A stretch of DNA of 64,000 nt, from positions 1 through 64,000 of the forward strand of contig NZ_BOSL01000003.1 in assembly GCF_018403325.1 (NCBI RefSeq), read 5' to 3'. Position 1 is the stretch's first letter. Each line of letters starts with the position of its first letter. Shown piece by piece: positions 34,288 to 43,174 of the stretch. A program made the translations under genes and the position numbers. The stretch comes from Paenibacillus vini. Lineage in GTDB: Bacteria; Bacillota; Bacilli; Paenibacillales; Paenibacillaceae. The notes beneath the pieces were generated by a model. That model worked only from the letters and a program-made list of their open reading frames with translations. It made no database searches and was not told where the DNA came from.

Positions 34288-35547
34288 TTAACTTGACCGT
34301 TTTCTGGTGATCAGGGAGAGAATCAGAATTCCGGTAATCAGCAGAAAAAATAATGAGAATTGCATTTGTATGAGTCCGGCGATCTGTTTCCATTCCGGTA
34401 TAGGAAAGCCCATTCCCTCGCCTGACCTAATGACGGCATAACCGGTTTCCGCGTTAGCGGGAAGAGTCCCCGGCAGCAACCGTGTAAGTGGGCGCCACAG
34501 CAAAAGCGTTAATACATAGGCATAAGCTCCGTGAATCAAGCGGTTGACCAGAAAAAGGGCGCTTCCTAGTCCTACTGGCTTAAGCACGGCTCTAACCTGA
34601 AGATACGCACAAATACCGCTCCAGCCCAGAAAGGCGCCGAGCAAGGCGCTGACGATTGCAGGAGGCATCGCCGTTTCAGCAACCGCATGGGTGCCAAGGT
34701 GGATCTCCAGCGCTCCCGCTACGGAATAGGCCGGTATAATGTCGGGAAGAGCGGAAAGAAGCACATGGATCACGACGGCAAAAATAATCATATAACCGCC
34801 GACGGTCATTAGTGTCTGCACCCCTGCACTGACGGCATCGCCCAGCAATTTCCCGAAGCTCCGGCCATCGGCTCTGCGGGCGTCCTCCATTTGAACGGCC
34901 GCAAGCCGGAAGCGGGAGACCGTTGGTTTGGGGCTGGCTTTAGGTGCAACTGACCCCGTTTTCCGCAGAGAACGAGTCCCCGAGGATAATAAATGGAGCG
35001 TAACTCCGGCTGCAATTCCGGACAACCAATGAACGGCCAGCAAAAAAAGGCCTAATTCGGGCCGGCTCATATACCCGGTCCCGATGACCACGACGAGCAG
35101 CATCGGACTGCCAAAGTGCGCGGTGCTGGCCATTCTTTCCGCCTCAAGGGCGGTTATTTTGCCTTGTTTATACAAGCTTGCCGACGCGGAGGCGGCGGCC
35201 GGAAATCCGGCAGTCAGCCCAAGCGGCAGCACCCAGGCATAGGAACCGGGAAGACCGAGCCCTTTTCGCGTCAACGGCTCCAGCAGTACGCCAAGGCCGT
35301 GGGCGAAACCGCTCGCCAGCAATATTTCGGTTAGTACCAGAAAGGGCAGCAGGGCCGGGAAAACGACTCTCCACCAGATCGATAAACCTTGACCGGAAGC
35401 ATGAAAGGCTTCGCCCGGTGCGTAGACTATACAAATCACGAGCAGGATGGCGGATAGTCCGAACAGGAGTGTCGACGGGAGACTGCCGCCGGCATGGCGC
35501 TCGCTATGCAAAGGCTTCACCTTCTTCGAAAATAATGAATAGTACAA
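34288..35547 (-). CDS. ylbJ: Sporulation integral membrane protein YlbJ
   Basis: About 400-419 residues, roughly eight membrane segments, with two nucleoside-recognition (Gate) domains: PALLPFLVLTEILLASGF, GFPAAASASASLYKQGKI, HFGSPMLLVVVIG, and the second half TVGGYMIIFAVVIHVL. In B. subtilis YlbJ is made in the mother cell under sigma-E and is needed for heat-resistant spores. The start is unclear: TTG at 35547 has no good site; a TTG 12 codons later follows GAAGGTG. The location between coaD and ylbL is conserved. Confidence 0.88.
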   Translation of the reverse strand: MYYSLFSKKVKPLHSERHAGGSLPSTLLFGLSAILLVICIVYAPGEAFHASGQGLSIWWRVVFPALLPFLVLTEILLASGFAHGLGVLLEPLTRKGLGLPGSYAWVLPLGLTAGFPAAASASASLYKQGKITALEAERMASTAHFGSPMLLVVVIGTGYMSRPELGLFLLAVHWLSGIAAGVTLHLLSSGTRSLRKTGSVAPKASPKPTVSRFRLAAVQMEDARRADGRSFGKLLGDAVSAGVQTLMTVGGYMIIFAVVIHVLLSALPDIIPAYSVAGALEIHLGTHAVAETAMPPAIVSALLGAFLGWSGICAYLQVRAVLKPVGLGSALFLVNRLIHGAYAYVLTLLLWRPLTRLLPGTLPANAETGYAVIRSGEGMGFPIPEWKQIAGLIQMQFSLFFLLITGILILSLITRKRSS

Positions 35548-35654
35548 GATATGCGAAGGGCAAGGAGTACATGCCTTAATGAAGATATCAGACTTCCAGT
35601 GCGTTTTGCGGCACTTCGGAGTATGGGCTTCTTGACATAAGGGGGGAATTAAGG

Positions 35655-36680
35655 ATGCGTAAATCCAGATCTGCAGTCATCAAGGCGGGGCTGTATTTCA
35701 TCTCGCTGGCTATATTGGTCTATGTCGTTGTGTATATGCCGACGCCCTATATGATTCATCAGCCGGGATCGGCGGATGAGATCAAGCCCATGGTCAGCGT
35801 GGCGGGCGGAGATCAAGAGGAAAAGGGTGCGTTCATGCTGACGACTGTTTCGGTGAGTTATGCGAACCTCGCAATGCTCATTACGACTCAATTTAAGCGG
35901 CATGCGGAAATTATTCGCAAGGAGCCCGACCGGAATGACGAGGAGTATGAGACTCAGCAGCGGTACTATATGAGCAGCTCGCAGTCCAATTCCATCATGG
36001 CGGCATATAAGCAGGCCAAGATCGATTATGCAGTGGTGCCCGAGTATGTATTCGTTGTCGGCTTTTCCAAAACGGTTACGCCCAAAGGTGATTTTCATCC
36101 GGGAGATATTATTAAGAAGCTAAACGGAGAGCAAATCGGGAACTTTGAAGGTTTGGCTGCGGCTTTGAAAGGGAAAACCAGCGGAGATAAGGTACCTTTG
36201 GAACTGGAACGCGGTGGCAAAAAGATCGATCAGCAGGTTGAACTTGTGAAAATCGGAGAGGAAAATGGAGAGCCTAAAGCTGGCCTTGGGGTCAGCGTGG
36301 GCGAAGTGCGGAAGGTACAGCCGAGCGATCCGGACAAGGAGGTTCATTTTGAAGATACCCGGATTGGCGGACCGTCGGCGGGCCTGATGTTTACTCTTGA
36401 AATCTATAACCAGCTTACCCCGGGAGATCTCAGTAAGGGCTACCGGGTTGCCGGAACCGGCACGATGTCGGAAGATGGTAGCGTCGGACCGATCGGAGGC
36501 GTACAATTTAAAATTGTCGCCTCGGAGCGGCAGCATGCGGATATATTTTTTGTGCCGGAGGACAATTATAAAGAGGCCAAGGCAAAAGCAGATGAGATCA
36601 AGAGCGGAATGAAGCTCGTTCCGGTCAAGCAGGTCGACGATGCGCTTAAGTACCTGGAGGAGCTTCCTGCCAAAGGCTGA
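35655..36680 (+). CDS. ylbL: PDZ and Lon-type serine protease, YlbL/SepM-like
   Basis: 341 residues. An N-terminal membrane anchor (about 10-30, AGLYFISLAILVYVVVYMP) is followed by a PDZ domain (about 125-200, FHPGDIIKKLNGEQIGNFEGL). The Lon S16 protease domain (about 225-340) has the catalytic Ser in GGPSAGLMF and Lys in GGVQFKIVAS. It acts outside the membrane; relatives process a competence peptide (SepM) or cooperate with CtpA-type proteases. ATG at 35655 has AAGGGGGG upstream. Confidence 0.93.
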   Translation: MRKSRSAVIKAGLYFISLAILVYVVVYMPTPYMIHQPGSADEIKPMVSVAGGDQEEKGAFMLTTVSVSYANLAMLITTQFKRHAEIIRKEPDRNDEEYETQQRYYMSSSQSNSIMAAYKQAKIDYAVVPEYVFVVGFSKTVTPKGDFHPGDIIKKLNGEQIGNFEGLAAALKGKTSGDKVPLELERGGKKIDQQVELVKIGEENGEPKAGLGVSVGEVRKVQPSDPDKEVHFEDTRIGGPSAGLMFTLEIYNQLTPGDLSKGYRVAGTGTMSEDGSVGPIGGVQFKIVASERQHADIFFVPEDNYKEAKAKADEIKSGMKLVPVKQVDDALKYLEELPAKG

Positions 36681-36692
36681 TTCTTAGACTTC

Positions 36693-37928
36693 TTAAAGGC
36701 GGATTGGCGGTTGTCGGTAATCCCGAAATAGATCGGACATCTCGCGTTTCGGCATGGCGGAAGCGTAAGCCGCGGAAGCCCGCAGGTCAAGCTCCAGCTG
36801 AGGATCGTCCAGCCCGGCGGCCCGGGTGACGACAGGAAGGGAGGAAGTGGTCTTCATCCGCTTCAGCAGCTCCTGTCCTTTGTCGCTAAACCCGAGCACA
36901 CGCAAGTAACCGGGACCACCGCTCAAAGCTTCCGGAGTTAAGGCTGACCGGTGGTGCTGGAGCAGGACATGCAGCAGGGTGCGCTGCAGCTTGGTATGGG
37001 TGTATCGTTTGGTTTTGAGCTGCTTCAGCAGCTCGGTTACCGATGGGCTTTCCAGTCCCGGGAGCAGTTTTTTGATCCGGAATTGTAGCCCTTCGTTCAT
37101 TTCGTGGTGATCGGCGAGCTCCTCGGGCGTGCAGAGGAGCAGTCGGTGGAACAGCTGTCGTTCGAAGCTGTTCCATGTGACGGGCCCGCGGCCAGCGGCA
37201 AATTCGCGGGCCAGGATATCCGCCGTGAATAGCGGCAGGTAGGGGGCGGCGGCTTCCAGCCCTCCCTCGGCCAGCAGCGCCCGCACGGCGGTAGCGCTCG
37301 CGATCGCGGCGTCCGTCGGCGCCGCGTCGTGGTAGCCTGCGGCCCGCCGCCGCACCGTGAGCGGCGCGATGCCGCTCTGCAGCCGCCGCAGCGCGATCAG
37401 GTAGTGCAGCCCCAAACTGTTGTTGGGCTGCATCAGAAGCGCTCGCGCTGCGGCGGCATCGCCGCCGTCGCCGGCGCAGGTGCGCGCGGCGGCTGCGGCG
37501 TAGGCGGCGGGGTAGCTCGCCCCCGTGGCGAGCTCCTCGGCCACCGCCGCCTTAAGGGCGGCGCTCTCGTCCGCCAGCTGCCGGCTGAGCGGCAGCAGCG
37601 CCTCGAGCGCCCCGGCTTCGCTGCCGAAGCAAAGATGCGTCACGACGCCCGTCGCCTCAAGCAGGGCGACAGCGCCGTACGCAAACCATTCGGCCGGCTG
37701 CACCGCGTAAGCCACCGGCAACTCAAGAACGAGATCGGCGCCCAAATGCAGCGCCATCTCGGTTCTCGCCCACTTGTTCACGATAGCGGGCTCGCCGCGT
37801 TGCAGGAAGTCGCCGCTCATGACGGCGACGACCGCATCGGCTCCGGCCAGCCGCTTGGCCTCCGCAAAATGGAAGGCATGTCCGTTGTGAAGCGGGTTAT
37901 ATTCAACGATTAGTCCGACGGTATTCAT
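36693..37928 (-). CDS. tmcAL: tRNA(Met) cytidine acetate ligase TmcAL
   Basis: 411 residues. The N-terminal nucleotidyltransferase domain has GLIVEYNPLHNGHAFH (HxGH-type motif NGHA) and VMSGDFLQRGEPAIVNKWARTEMAL. It makes N4-acetylcytidine at the wobble position of elongator tRNA-Met from acetate and ATP. The middle third (about residues 105-240) is very Ala/Arg/Gly-rich and its DNA far more GC-rich than its neighbours, while the core motifs are intact. ATG at 37928 has AGGTGTGG upstream. It converges on ylbL with a 12-bp gap. Confidence 0.9.
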   Translation of the reverse strand: MNTVGLIVEYNPLHNGHAFHFAEAKRLAGADAVVAVMSGDFLQRGEPAIVNKWARTEMALHLGADLVLELPVAYAVQPAEWFAYGAVALLEATGVVTHLCFGSEAGALEALLPLSRQLADESAALKAAVAEELATGASYPAAYAAAAARTCAGDGGDAAAARALLMQPNNSLGLHYLIALRRLQSGIAPLTVRRRAAGYHDAAPTDAAIASATAVRALLAEGGLEAAAPYLPLFTADILAREFAAGRGPVTWNSFERQLFHRLLLCTPEELADHHEMNEGLQFRIKKLLPGLESPSVTELLKQLKTKRYTHTKLQRTLLHVLLQHHRSALTPEALSGGPGYLRVLGFSDKGQELLKRMKTTSSLPVVTRAAGLDDPQLELDLRASAAYASAMPKREMSDLFRDYRQPPIRL

Positions 37929-37952
37929 GGTTCCACACCTTTTACTTTTGGA

Positions 37953-38020
37953 GGTTGTTCAAAAAGTCATCTTTTGATCACGAAGCATTTCAGGATCTTT
38001 AACCGACTTTTTGAACACGT
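37953..38020 (-). repeat. MITE-like repeat, copy A (internally deleted)
   Basis: Terminal inverted repeats GTTCAAAAAGTC (37957-37968) and GACTTTTTGAAC (38005-38016) enclose a 36-bp core. The left half (ATCTTTTGATCACGAAGCAT) is the reverse complement of the right end of copies B and C. It appears to be a short derivative of the same element in opposite orientation, between tmcAL and ylbN. Confidence 0.7.
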
Positions 38021-38119
38021 ATTTTAATTGAATTTACTTTTCTGTTTAAATAGTAATATACCATAAGAAGACGAATTGGCCGAAATGACCGCGATATAAC
38101 AGGAAATGCCGCTGGACGG

Positions 38120-38149
38120 TTGACAAAACTTACTTAAAATCGGTATAAT
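38120..38149 (+). promoter_or_regulatory. Promoter of ylbN-rpmF
   Basis: Perfect TTGACA (38120-38125), 18 nt, perfect TATAAT (38144-38149), 27 bp before the ylbN start. Confidence 0.8.
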
Positions 38150-38176
38150 AATTTTTGTTTGTTTGGAGTGATATTC

Positions 38177-38692
38177 ATGATTTTTCATTTTCGTCAGTTG
38201 GCTTCATCCGAGAAACCGTTGGAGATCCATCAGGAGCTTGATGTGAGCCGTGTTATCAAGGGACGCAAGGATATTACCGGAGCCGGACCACTTAAGGCCG
38301 ATTTGCAGGCGGTGTCTGCTATGGGCGGTATAGTGAACGTATCCGGGAAGCTAACCGGGGAGTTGGACATGTCCTGTTCCCGTTGCCTGAAGCCCTTGAC
38401 TCACAAAGTCGATATCAAATTTGAAGAAAGCTTCAAGCAAAGCGATCATCCCGAGGCAGAATCGCAGGGTGAAGATGAAGATATTCACGTGGTGGCCGAA
38501 GATCAAGTCGATCTGGTGCCATACATCGAGGAATCTTTTCTTCTGAATCTGCCGTTTGCAGCTTTATGCAAGGAAGACTGCAAGGGACTTTGTCCCAACT
38601 GCGGAACCGATCGGAACGAGCGGGATTGCGGCTGCAATACGGAACGGATTGATCCACGTCTGGCCTCGCTCAGCGATTTTTTCAAAGAGTAA
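38177..38692 (+). CDS. ylbN: DUF177 protein (YceD/YlbN family)
   Basis: 171 residues. It has the family's conserved CSRCLKP near residue 68 and the C-terminal CKEDCKGLCPNCGTDRNERDCGC cysteine cluster, followed by DPRLASLSDFF. YceD-type proteins precede rpmF in most bacteria and take part in 23S rRNA accumulation and ribosome assembly. ATG at 38177 has GGAGTG upstream. Here it is separated from rpmF by a MITE-like repeat rather than the usual short spacer. Confidence 0.93.
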   Translation: MIFHFRQLASSEKPLEIHQELDVSRVIKGRKDITGAGPLKADLQAVSAMGGIVNVSGKLTGELDMSCSRCLKPLTHKVDIKFEESFKQSDHPEAESQGEDEDIHVVAEDQVDLVPYIEESFLLNLPFAALCKEDCKGLCPNCGTDRNERDCGCNTERIDPRLASLSDFFKE

Positions 38693-38711
38693 ATTAATGC
38701 GTTATTGATGC

Positions 38712-38886
38712 AAATTCAAAAAATCAGGTTTTCAGCACCGAGAAGGTTGGATAAATCCAGGAACTGAGCAGCGGAGCGTAGGTGAGCCTACGTGAGCAGC
38801 GGAAGGTCCGGATGAATCCAAGATTCGATGCCGAATTAACTAACTTGTTGACTTCGTGATCAAAAGATGATTTTTTGAATTACCTC
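38712..38886 (+). repeat. MITE-like repeat, copy B
   Basis: About 175 bp with ends TTCAAAAAATCAGG and ATTTTTTGAA-TTACCTC and a central hairpin GTAGG-TGAG-CCTAC. By eye it is roughly three-quarters identical to copy C along its length and in the same orientation. It lies between ylbN and rpmF and has no coding capacity. Confidence 0.85.
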
Positions 38887-38933
38887 AAAAACAAACCGGA
38901 ACCCGGGTTGACTTGAATAAGGAGGTGGGAACC

Positions 38934-39107
38934 ATGGCAGTACCTCAACGGAGAACGTCCAAAACGCGCCGCGACAAACGCCGCACGCATTTCAAATTGG
39001 CTGTGCCGGGCATGGTAAAATGTGAACAATGCGGAGAAATGAAGCTTGCTCACCACGTATGCAAAGTATGCGGAACATACAAATCGAGAGAAATTATCAA
39101 TCAATAA
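38934..39107 (+). CDS. rpmF: 50S ribosomal protein L32, zinc-binding form
   Basis: 57 residues: [20 protein letters not shown], then [18 protein letters not shown] with two CxxC pairs, so this is the Zn-dependent paralogue. ATG at 38934 follows AAGGAGGTG; the upstream in-frame ATG at 38913 lacks a site. It is flanked on both sides by MITE-like repeats. Terminator 39131-39168 follows. Confidence 0.97.
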   Translation: MAVPQRRTSKTRRDKRRTHFKLAVPGMVKCEQCGEMKLAHHVCKVCGTYKSREIINQ

Positions 39108-39130
39108 TAGTTGATAATCCTCAAGAGACC

Positions 39131-39168
39131 AAATAGTATCTCATTTCGGTGAGATGCTATTTTTTTTG
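39131..39168 (+). terminator. Terminator after rpmF
   Basis: Arms AATAGTATCTC / GAGATGCTATT, then eight T. Confidence 0.85.
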
Positions 39169-39240
39169 CCGAAACGGCCTTACGAGACTCTCAAAATAGG
39201 GAGATAGGCATTGCCCCTTTCTTTTTTTAGGGAGATGTTT

Positions 39241-39268
39241 TATACTTTTCCTTAGTACCAGGTTCTAA
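39241..39268 (+). promoter_or_regulatory. FapR operator with overlapping promoter
   Basis: TTAGTACCAGGTTCTAA (39252-39268) is the FapR box (half-sites TTAGTACC and GGTTCTAA; one pair mismatched from the ideal palindrome). A TATACT -10 box lies at 39241-39246, so the operator covers the transcription start, as in Bacillus. Malonyl-CoA binding to FapR would release it. A MITE-like repeat now separates this site from fapR. Confidence 0.8.
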
Positions 39269-39285
39269 AATCAAGGTTTAAAGTG

Positions 39286-39460
39286 CGTGTTCAAAAAGTC
39301 AGGTTATCAGGACCAAGAAGGTTGAACGAAGCTAGGGACTGAGTAGCGGAGCGTACATGGGGTACGTGAGCAACGGAAGGCCCAGCTGAGTTCAAGATTC
39401 GACGTCGAACCAGCTTCATGATATGCTTCGTCATGGAAAGATGACTATTTGAATTACCTC
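39286..39460 (+). repeat. MITE-like repeat, copy C, in the fapR leader
   Basis: About 175 bp starting GTGTTCAAAAAGTCAGG and ending ATTTGAATTACCTC, with central GTAC-ATGG-GGTAC hairpin potential. It has the same orientation as copy B. It lies between the FapR operator and the fapR ribosome binding site, so it must be part of the 5' untranslated leader of the whole fatty-acid operon, unless it brings its own promoter. Confidence 0.85.
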
Positions 39461-39521
39461 TTAAAATAAACATATAAATATATAAATGTTTCATCCTGTT
39501 CTTTAAAAGGGGGGGATATCC

Positions 39522-40115
39522 ATCGAACGCTTGCCGAAAAGGGCCAGGCAGCAACAGCTTATGAAGCTTATAGAAGAAAATCCGTTTGTTACGGACCAGG
39601 AGCTGACCCGGCAGCTTAAAGTCAGCATCCAGACGATTCGCCTGGACCGGTTGGAGCTAGGTATCCCGGAGCTGCGCGAACGAATGAAGCTGATGGCTGA
39701 ACGTTCCTATGATCAGGTTCGTTCCCTGCCGTTGCACGAGGTGATCGGGGATATCGTCGATCTGCAGTTGGATAAGAGCGGGATCTCTATTTTTGAAATC
39801 CGTGAGGAGCATGTATTTTCGCGGACAGGCATCGCCCGGGGGCACCATGTATTTGCCCAGGCCAATTCCCTGGCCGTCGCGGTCATCAACGATGAGATCG
39901 CATTGACCTTTTCTGCGGATATCCGTTTTATCAGGTCGGTCCATTTAGGGGAAAAATGCATCGCCAAAGCTTATGTCCGCCCGATGTCCGGGAATAAGGG
40001 CAAAGCTAAGGTCGAAGTCTTCACCTATGTCGGTGAAGAAATGGTATTCCAGGGGAACTTCGTCATCTACCGTTCAACAGGCGATGACAATCCCATTCAT
40101 GAAGGAGGAAATTAG
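39522..40115 (+). CDS. fapR: Fatty-acid biosynthesis repressor FapR, apparent ATC start
   Basis: 197 residues if started at ATC 39522 ([23 protein letters not shown]), 194 from TTG 39531. The N-terminal HTH includes [33 protein letters not shown]. The C-terminal hotdog domain (about 70-190) binds malonyl-CoA ([31 protein letters not shown]). AAGGGGGGG sits 6 nt before the ATC but 15 nt before the TTG, and I recall Paenibacillus FapR proteins beginning MERLPK. There is no ATG/GTG alternative. It represses its own operon, with plsX 2 bp downstream. Confidence 0.92.
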   Translation: MERLPKRARQQQLMKLIEENPFVTDQELTRQLKVSIQTIRLDRLELGIPELRERMKLMAERSYDQVRSLPLHEVIGDIVDLQLDKSGISIFEIREEHVFSRTGIARGHHVFAQANSLAVAVINDEIALTFSADIRFIRSVHLGEKCIAKAYVRPMSGNKGKAKVEVFTYVGEEMVFQGNFVIYRSTGDDNPIHEGGN

Positions 40116-40117
40116 GC

Positions 40118-41119
40118 ATGCGAATCGCGATTGACGCGATGGGGGGAGACCATGCGCCGAAGAGTACGGTTGAGGGCGCTTTGGCGGCAGCCAAGGAATG
40201 GAGCGATATCGACATCGTTCTTGTCGGCCGCAAGAGCGACCTCGAGCCGTTGTTGATAAATGCACCGTCCAATCTTACGATCCACTCTGCCGAAGAGGTG
40301 ATCGACGCGGAGGATGAGCCGGTAAAAGCGGTTCGCCGTAAGAAGGACGCCTCGATGGTCGTCGCCGGCCGCATGGTGCGCGAGGGCCAAGCGGATGCGA
40401 TGATTTCGGCCGGTAATACGGGCGCCCTGATGACGACGGGCTTGCTCGTCGTAGGCCGGATGGAAGGTATTGAACGGCCTGCATTGGCGCCGATGATTCC
40501 GACGCTCGACGGGCGCGGCGTTCTCGCACTGGATTTGGGAGCGAACATGGACGCGAAGCCCGAACATTTGGCCCAGTACGCTCTGATGGGAAGTGTTTAC
40601 CGGCAAAAGGTGCACGGTATTGCCAAACCCCGGATCGGACTGCTTAATGTCGGTACCGAGGCCAAGAAGGGTAACGAACTGACCAAAGCGGCTTATCCGC
40701 TGCTGGAAGAGCTGCCGATCGAGTTTGTAGGCAATGTTGAAGCCCGTGATGTGTTGACCGGAGCCTGTGATGTTCTGGTATGCGACGGTTTTGCCGGCAA
40801 CATTCTGCTGAAGACGCTGGAGGGCACTGCTGGGGCCATGTTCTCGCTGCTTAAGACGGAATTCACGAAATCGCTCAAGAACAAATTGGCCGCGGCCGTG
40901 CTCATGCCATCGATGCGGAGCCTCAAGCAGACGCTTGATTACAAGGAGCATGGCGGCGCACCGTTGCTTGGACTTAGCGGTTTGGTTGTCAAAGGACACG
41001 GCTCGTCGGACGGAGAAGCGATCAAGAACGCGATCCGCCAAGCGCGAACCGCGGTTCAAAGCCGGTTGACGGAGAGCATATCAGAGGAAATCAGCGGGAA
41101 ACAGGGGGCGGAATCATGA
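40118..41119 (+). CDS. plsX: Phosphate acyltransferase PlsX
   Basis: 333 residues: [68 protein letters not shown] and the terminal [22 protein letters not shown]. It converts acyl-ACP to acyl-phosphate for phosphatidic acid synthesis. ATG at 40118 follows GGAGG, two bases after fapR. The last four bases overlap the fabH start (ATGA). Confidence 0.97.
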   Translation: MRIAIDAMGGDHAPKSTVEGALAAAKEWSDIDIVLVGRKSDLEPLLINAPSNLTIHSAEEVIDAEDEPVKAVRRKKDASMVVAGRMVREGQADAMISAGNTGALMTTGLLVVGRMEGIERPALAPMIPTLDGRGVLALDLGANMDAKPEHLAQYALMGSVYRQKVHGIAKPRIGLLNVGTEAKKGNELTKAAYPLLEELPIEFVGNVEARDVLTGACDVLVCDGFAGNILLKTLEGTAGAMFSLLKTEFTKSLKNKLAAAVLMPSMRSLKQTLDYKEHGGAPLLGLSGLVVKGHGSSDGEAIKNAIRQARTAVQSRLTESISEEISGKQGAES

Positions 41120-42102
41120 GTTTACGTTCGATAGGTATAGTCGGATTCGGGAAATATGTACCTGAAAAGGTGTTGACCAACGCGGATTTGGAAAAAATGG
41201 TGGAGACGAACGACGAATGGATCGTCTCGCGGACAGGTATCCGTGAGCGTCATATCGCGGCGCCGGAACAAGCAACCTCCGATCTGGCGTATGAGGCGGC
41301 CGTACGGGCGCTTGAATCTGCGGGTATGGCGGCGGAAGATCTGGAGTTGATTATCGTCGCGACGGTAACGCCTGACATGACGTTTCCTTCGACAGCCTGC
41401 ATTCTGCAGGATAAACTCGGCGCCAAGAAGGCAGCTGCATTCGATTTGTCGGCCGCTTGCTCGGGCTTCGTTTACAGCATGGCGACGGCTAACGGTTTTT
41501 TACAAACCGGGATGTACAATAACGCACTCATTATCGGGGCCGATACTTTGTCCCGCATTACGGATTATACCGACCGCAACACCTGCGTCCTGTTTGGTGA
41601 CGGAGCCGGAGCAGTCGTTCTTGGCGAAGTACCGCAAGGCCGGGGTTTCCTCTCATTTGACCTTGGCGCGGAAGGTGCAGGCGGCCCGCTCTTGAAGTTG
41701 GAAGGCGGCGGTTCGCGGTTGCCGGCTTCTCAAGAGACTGTGCAAGGCGGCAAGCATTTCATTTATATGAACGGCCGGGAAGTGTTTAAATTCGCGGTCC
41801 GCGTAATGGGCACGGCTACCGAGGAAGTGCTGCGCAAAGCAGGGAAGACCAAGGAAGATATCGACCTTTTCGTACCGCATCAGGCCAATATCCGGATTAT
41901 CCAATCCGCGATGCAGCGGCTTGATTTGCCCGAGGAGAAGTGCGTAATCAATGTGGATAAATACGCGAATACGTCAGCGGCTTCTATCCCGTTAGCGCTC
42001 GTCGAAGCGGCTGAGGAAGGCCGGATCAAGGAAGGCGATACCGTTCTTCTGGTAGGCTTCGGCGGCGGATTAACCTGGGGAGCATCCGTGCTTGTCTGGT
42101 AA
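41116..42102 (+). CDS. fabH: Beta-ketoacyl-ACP synthase III
   Basis: 328 residues. Catalytic Cys is in [13 protein letters not shown] near residue 112, His in PHQANIRI near 255, Asn in [16 protein letters not shown] near 285. It condenses acyl-CoA with malonyl-ACP to start fatty-acid chains; in this group branched primers are likely. It is translationally coupled to plsX by ATGA. Confidence 0.97.
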   Translation: MSLRSIGIVGFGKYVPEKVLTNADLEKMVETNDEWIVSRTGIRERHIAAPEQATSDLAYEAAVRALESAGMAAEDLELIIVATVTPDMTFPSTACILQDKLGAKKAAAFDLSAACSGFVYSMATANGFLQTGMYNNALIIGADTLSRITDYTDRNTCVLFGDGAGAVVLGEVPQGRGFLSFDLGAEGAGGPLLKLEGGGSRLPASQETVQGGKHFIYMNGREVFKFAVRVMGTATEEVLRKAGKTKEDIDLFVPHQANIRIIQSAMQRLDLPEEKCVINVDKYANTSAASIPLALVEAAEEGRIKEGDTVLLVGFGGGLTWGASVLVW

Positions 42103-42149
42103 TCAAATCTGGTTTTGATAATAGCGTGACAAGGAGTGTATAGACTAGT

Positions 42150-43094
42150 ATGGGGAAAATAGCTTATGTTTTTCCGGGTCAGGGTTCCCAAAGCGTAGGA
42201 ATGGGCAAAGATATGTATGACAGCGCGCCGGAGACTCGGCGTATGTTTGATCAGGCCGATTCCGTGCTCGGATTCCCGCTGACACGATTGATCTTCGAAG
42301 GCCCGGAAGGGGATTTGAAGCAAACGGCAAATACGCAGCCTGCGCTGCTGACTACGAGTGTCGCTTTATACGAGGCATTTGCGAGCAAAGGCTTCAAACC
42401 CGACTATATGGCGGGCCACAGCCTGGGCGAATACAGCGCCCTGACGGCTGCGGGAGCTTTGTCGTTTGAGGATGCCGTAGCGACGGTGCGCGCCCGCGGC
42501 GAGTTCATGGAGCAGGCCGTGCCCGGCGGGCAGGGAGCTATGGCGGCCGTGCTGGGCGGCGAGCGGGAAGCTCTGGCCGGATTATGCGCGGACATTACGA
42601 GCGGCGGTAACGTCGTGGAACTGGCAAACATCAATTGCCCCGGGCAAATCGTGGTCTCCGGAAGCAAAGAGGGCGTGTCCCAAGTTGTGGAGCGAGTGAA
42701 AGAGATCGGAGCTAAGCGGGCAATCCCGCTGGAAGTCAGCGGACCGTTTCATTCTTCCTTGATGACTTCGGCGGCCGAACGCTTAAGTGAGAAGCTGGCG
42801 GATGTTACGATTCGCGATGCTTCTGTCCCTGTCGTTGCGAATGTGACGGCACGGCCCGCCCAGAGTGCTGGAGAAATCCCGGAGCTTCTCATCCGGCAGG
42901 TATACAGCCCCGTATTGTGGGAGGACAGTGTTTCCTGGTTAATCGCCCAGGGTGTCGATACGTTCATTGAATTCGGGCCGGGAAGCGTGCTGACCGGTTT
43001 GATCCGGAAAATCGACAAAAGCGTCCGTACCTTTAATGTGAGCAGCTTGGAAAGTGTGGAGCAAACAGCGGAAGCTTTGCGAGATACGGTTTGA
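42150..43094 (+). CDS. fabD: Malonyl-CoA-ACP transacylase
   Basis: 314 residues: YVFPGQGSQSVGMGKD, nucleophile Ser in GHSLGEYSALTAAG near residue 92, His in VSGPFHSSLM near 200. It loads malonate onto ACP. ATG at 42150 has AAGGAG about 13 nt upstream. It lies in the fapR-plsX-fabHDG-acpP run. Confidence 0.96.
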   Translation: MGKIAYVFPGQGSQSVGMGKDMYDSAPETRRMFDQADSVLGFPLTRLIFEGPEGDLKQTANTQPALLTTSVALYEAFASKGFKPDYMAGHSLGEYSALTAAGALSFEDAVATVRARGEFMEQAVPGGQGAMAAVLGGEREALAGLCADITSGGNVVELANINCPGQIVVSGSKEGVSQVVERVKEIGAKRAIPLEVSGPFHSSLMTSAAERLSEKLADVTIRDASVPVVANVTARPAQSAGEIPELLIRQVYSPVLWEDSVSWLIAQGVDTFIEFGPGSVLTGLIRKIDKSVRTFNVSSLESVEQTAEALRDTV

Positions 43095-43174
43095 AACCCA
43101 CTGACAAGCCGATCCTTTTCTGGTATTTTATAGTTTAAGGTACCTCCGTAAGCTCTTGGAAAGGAGATGAATGA

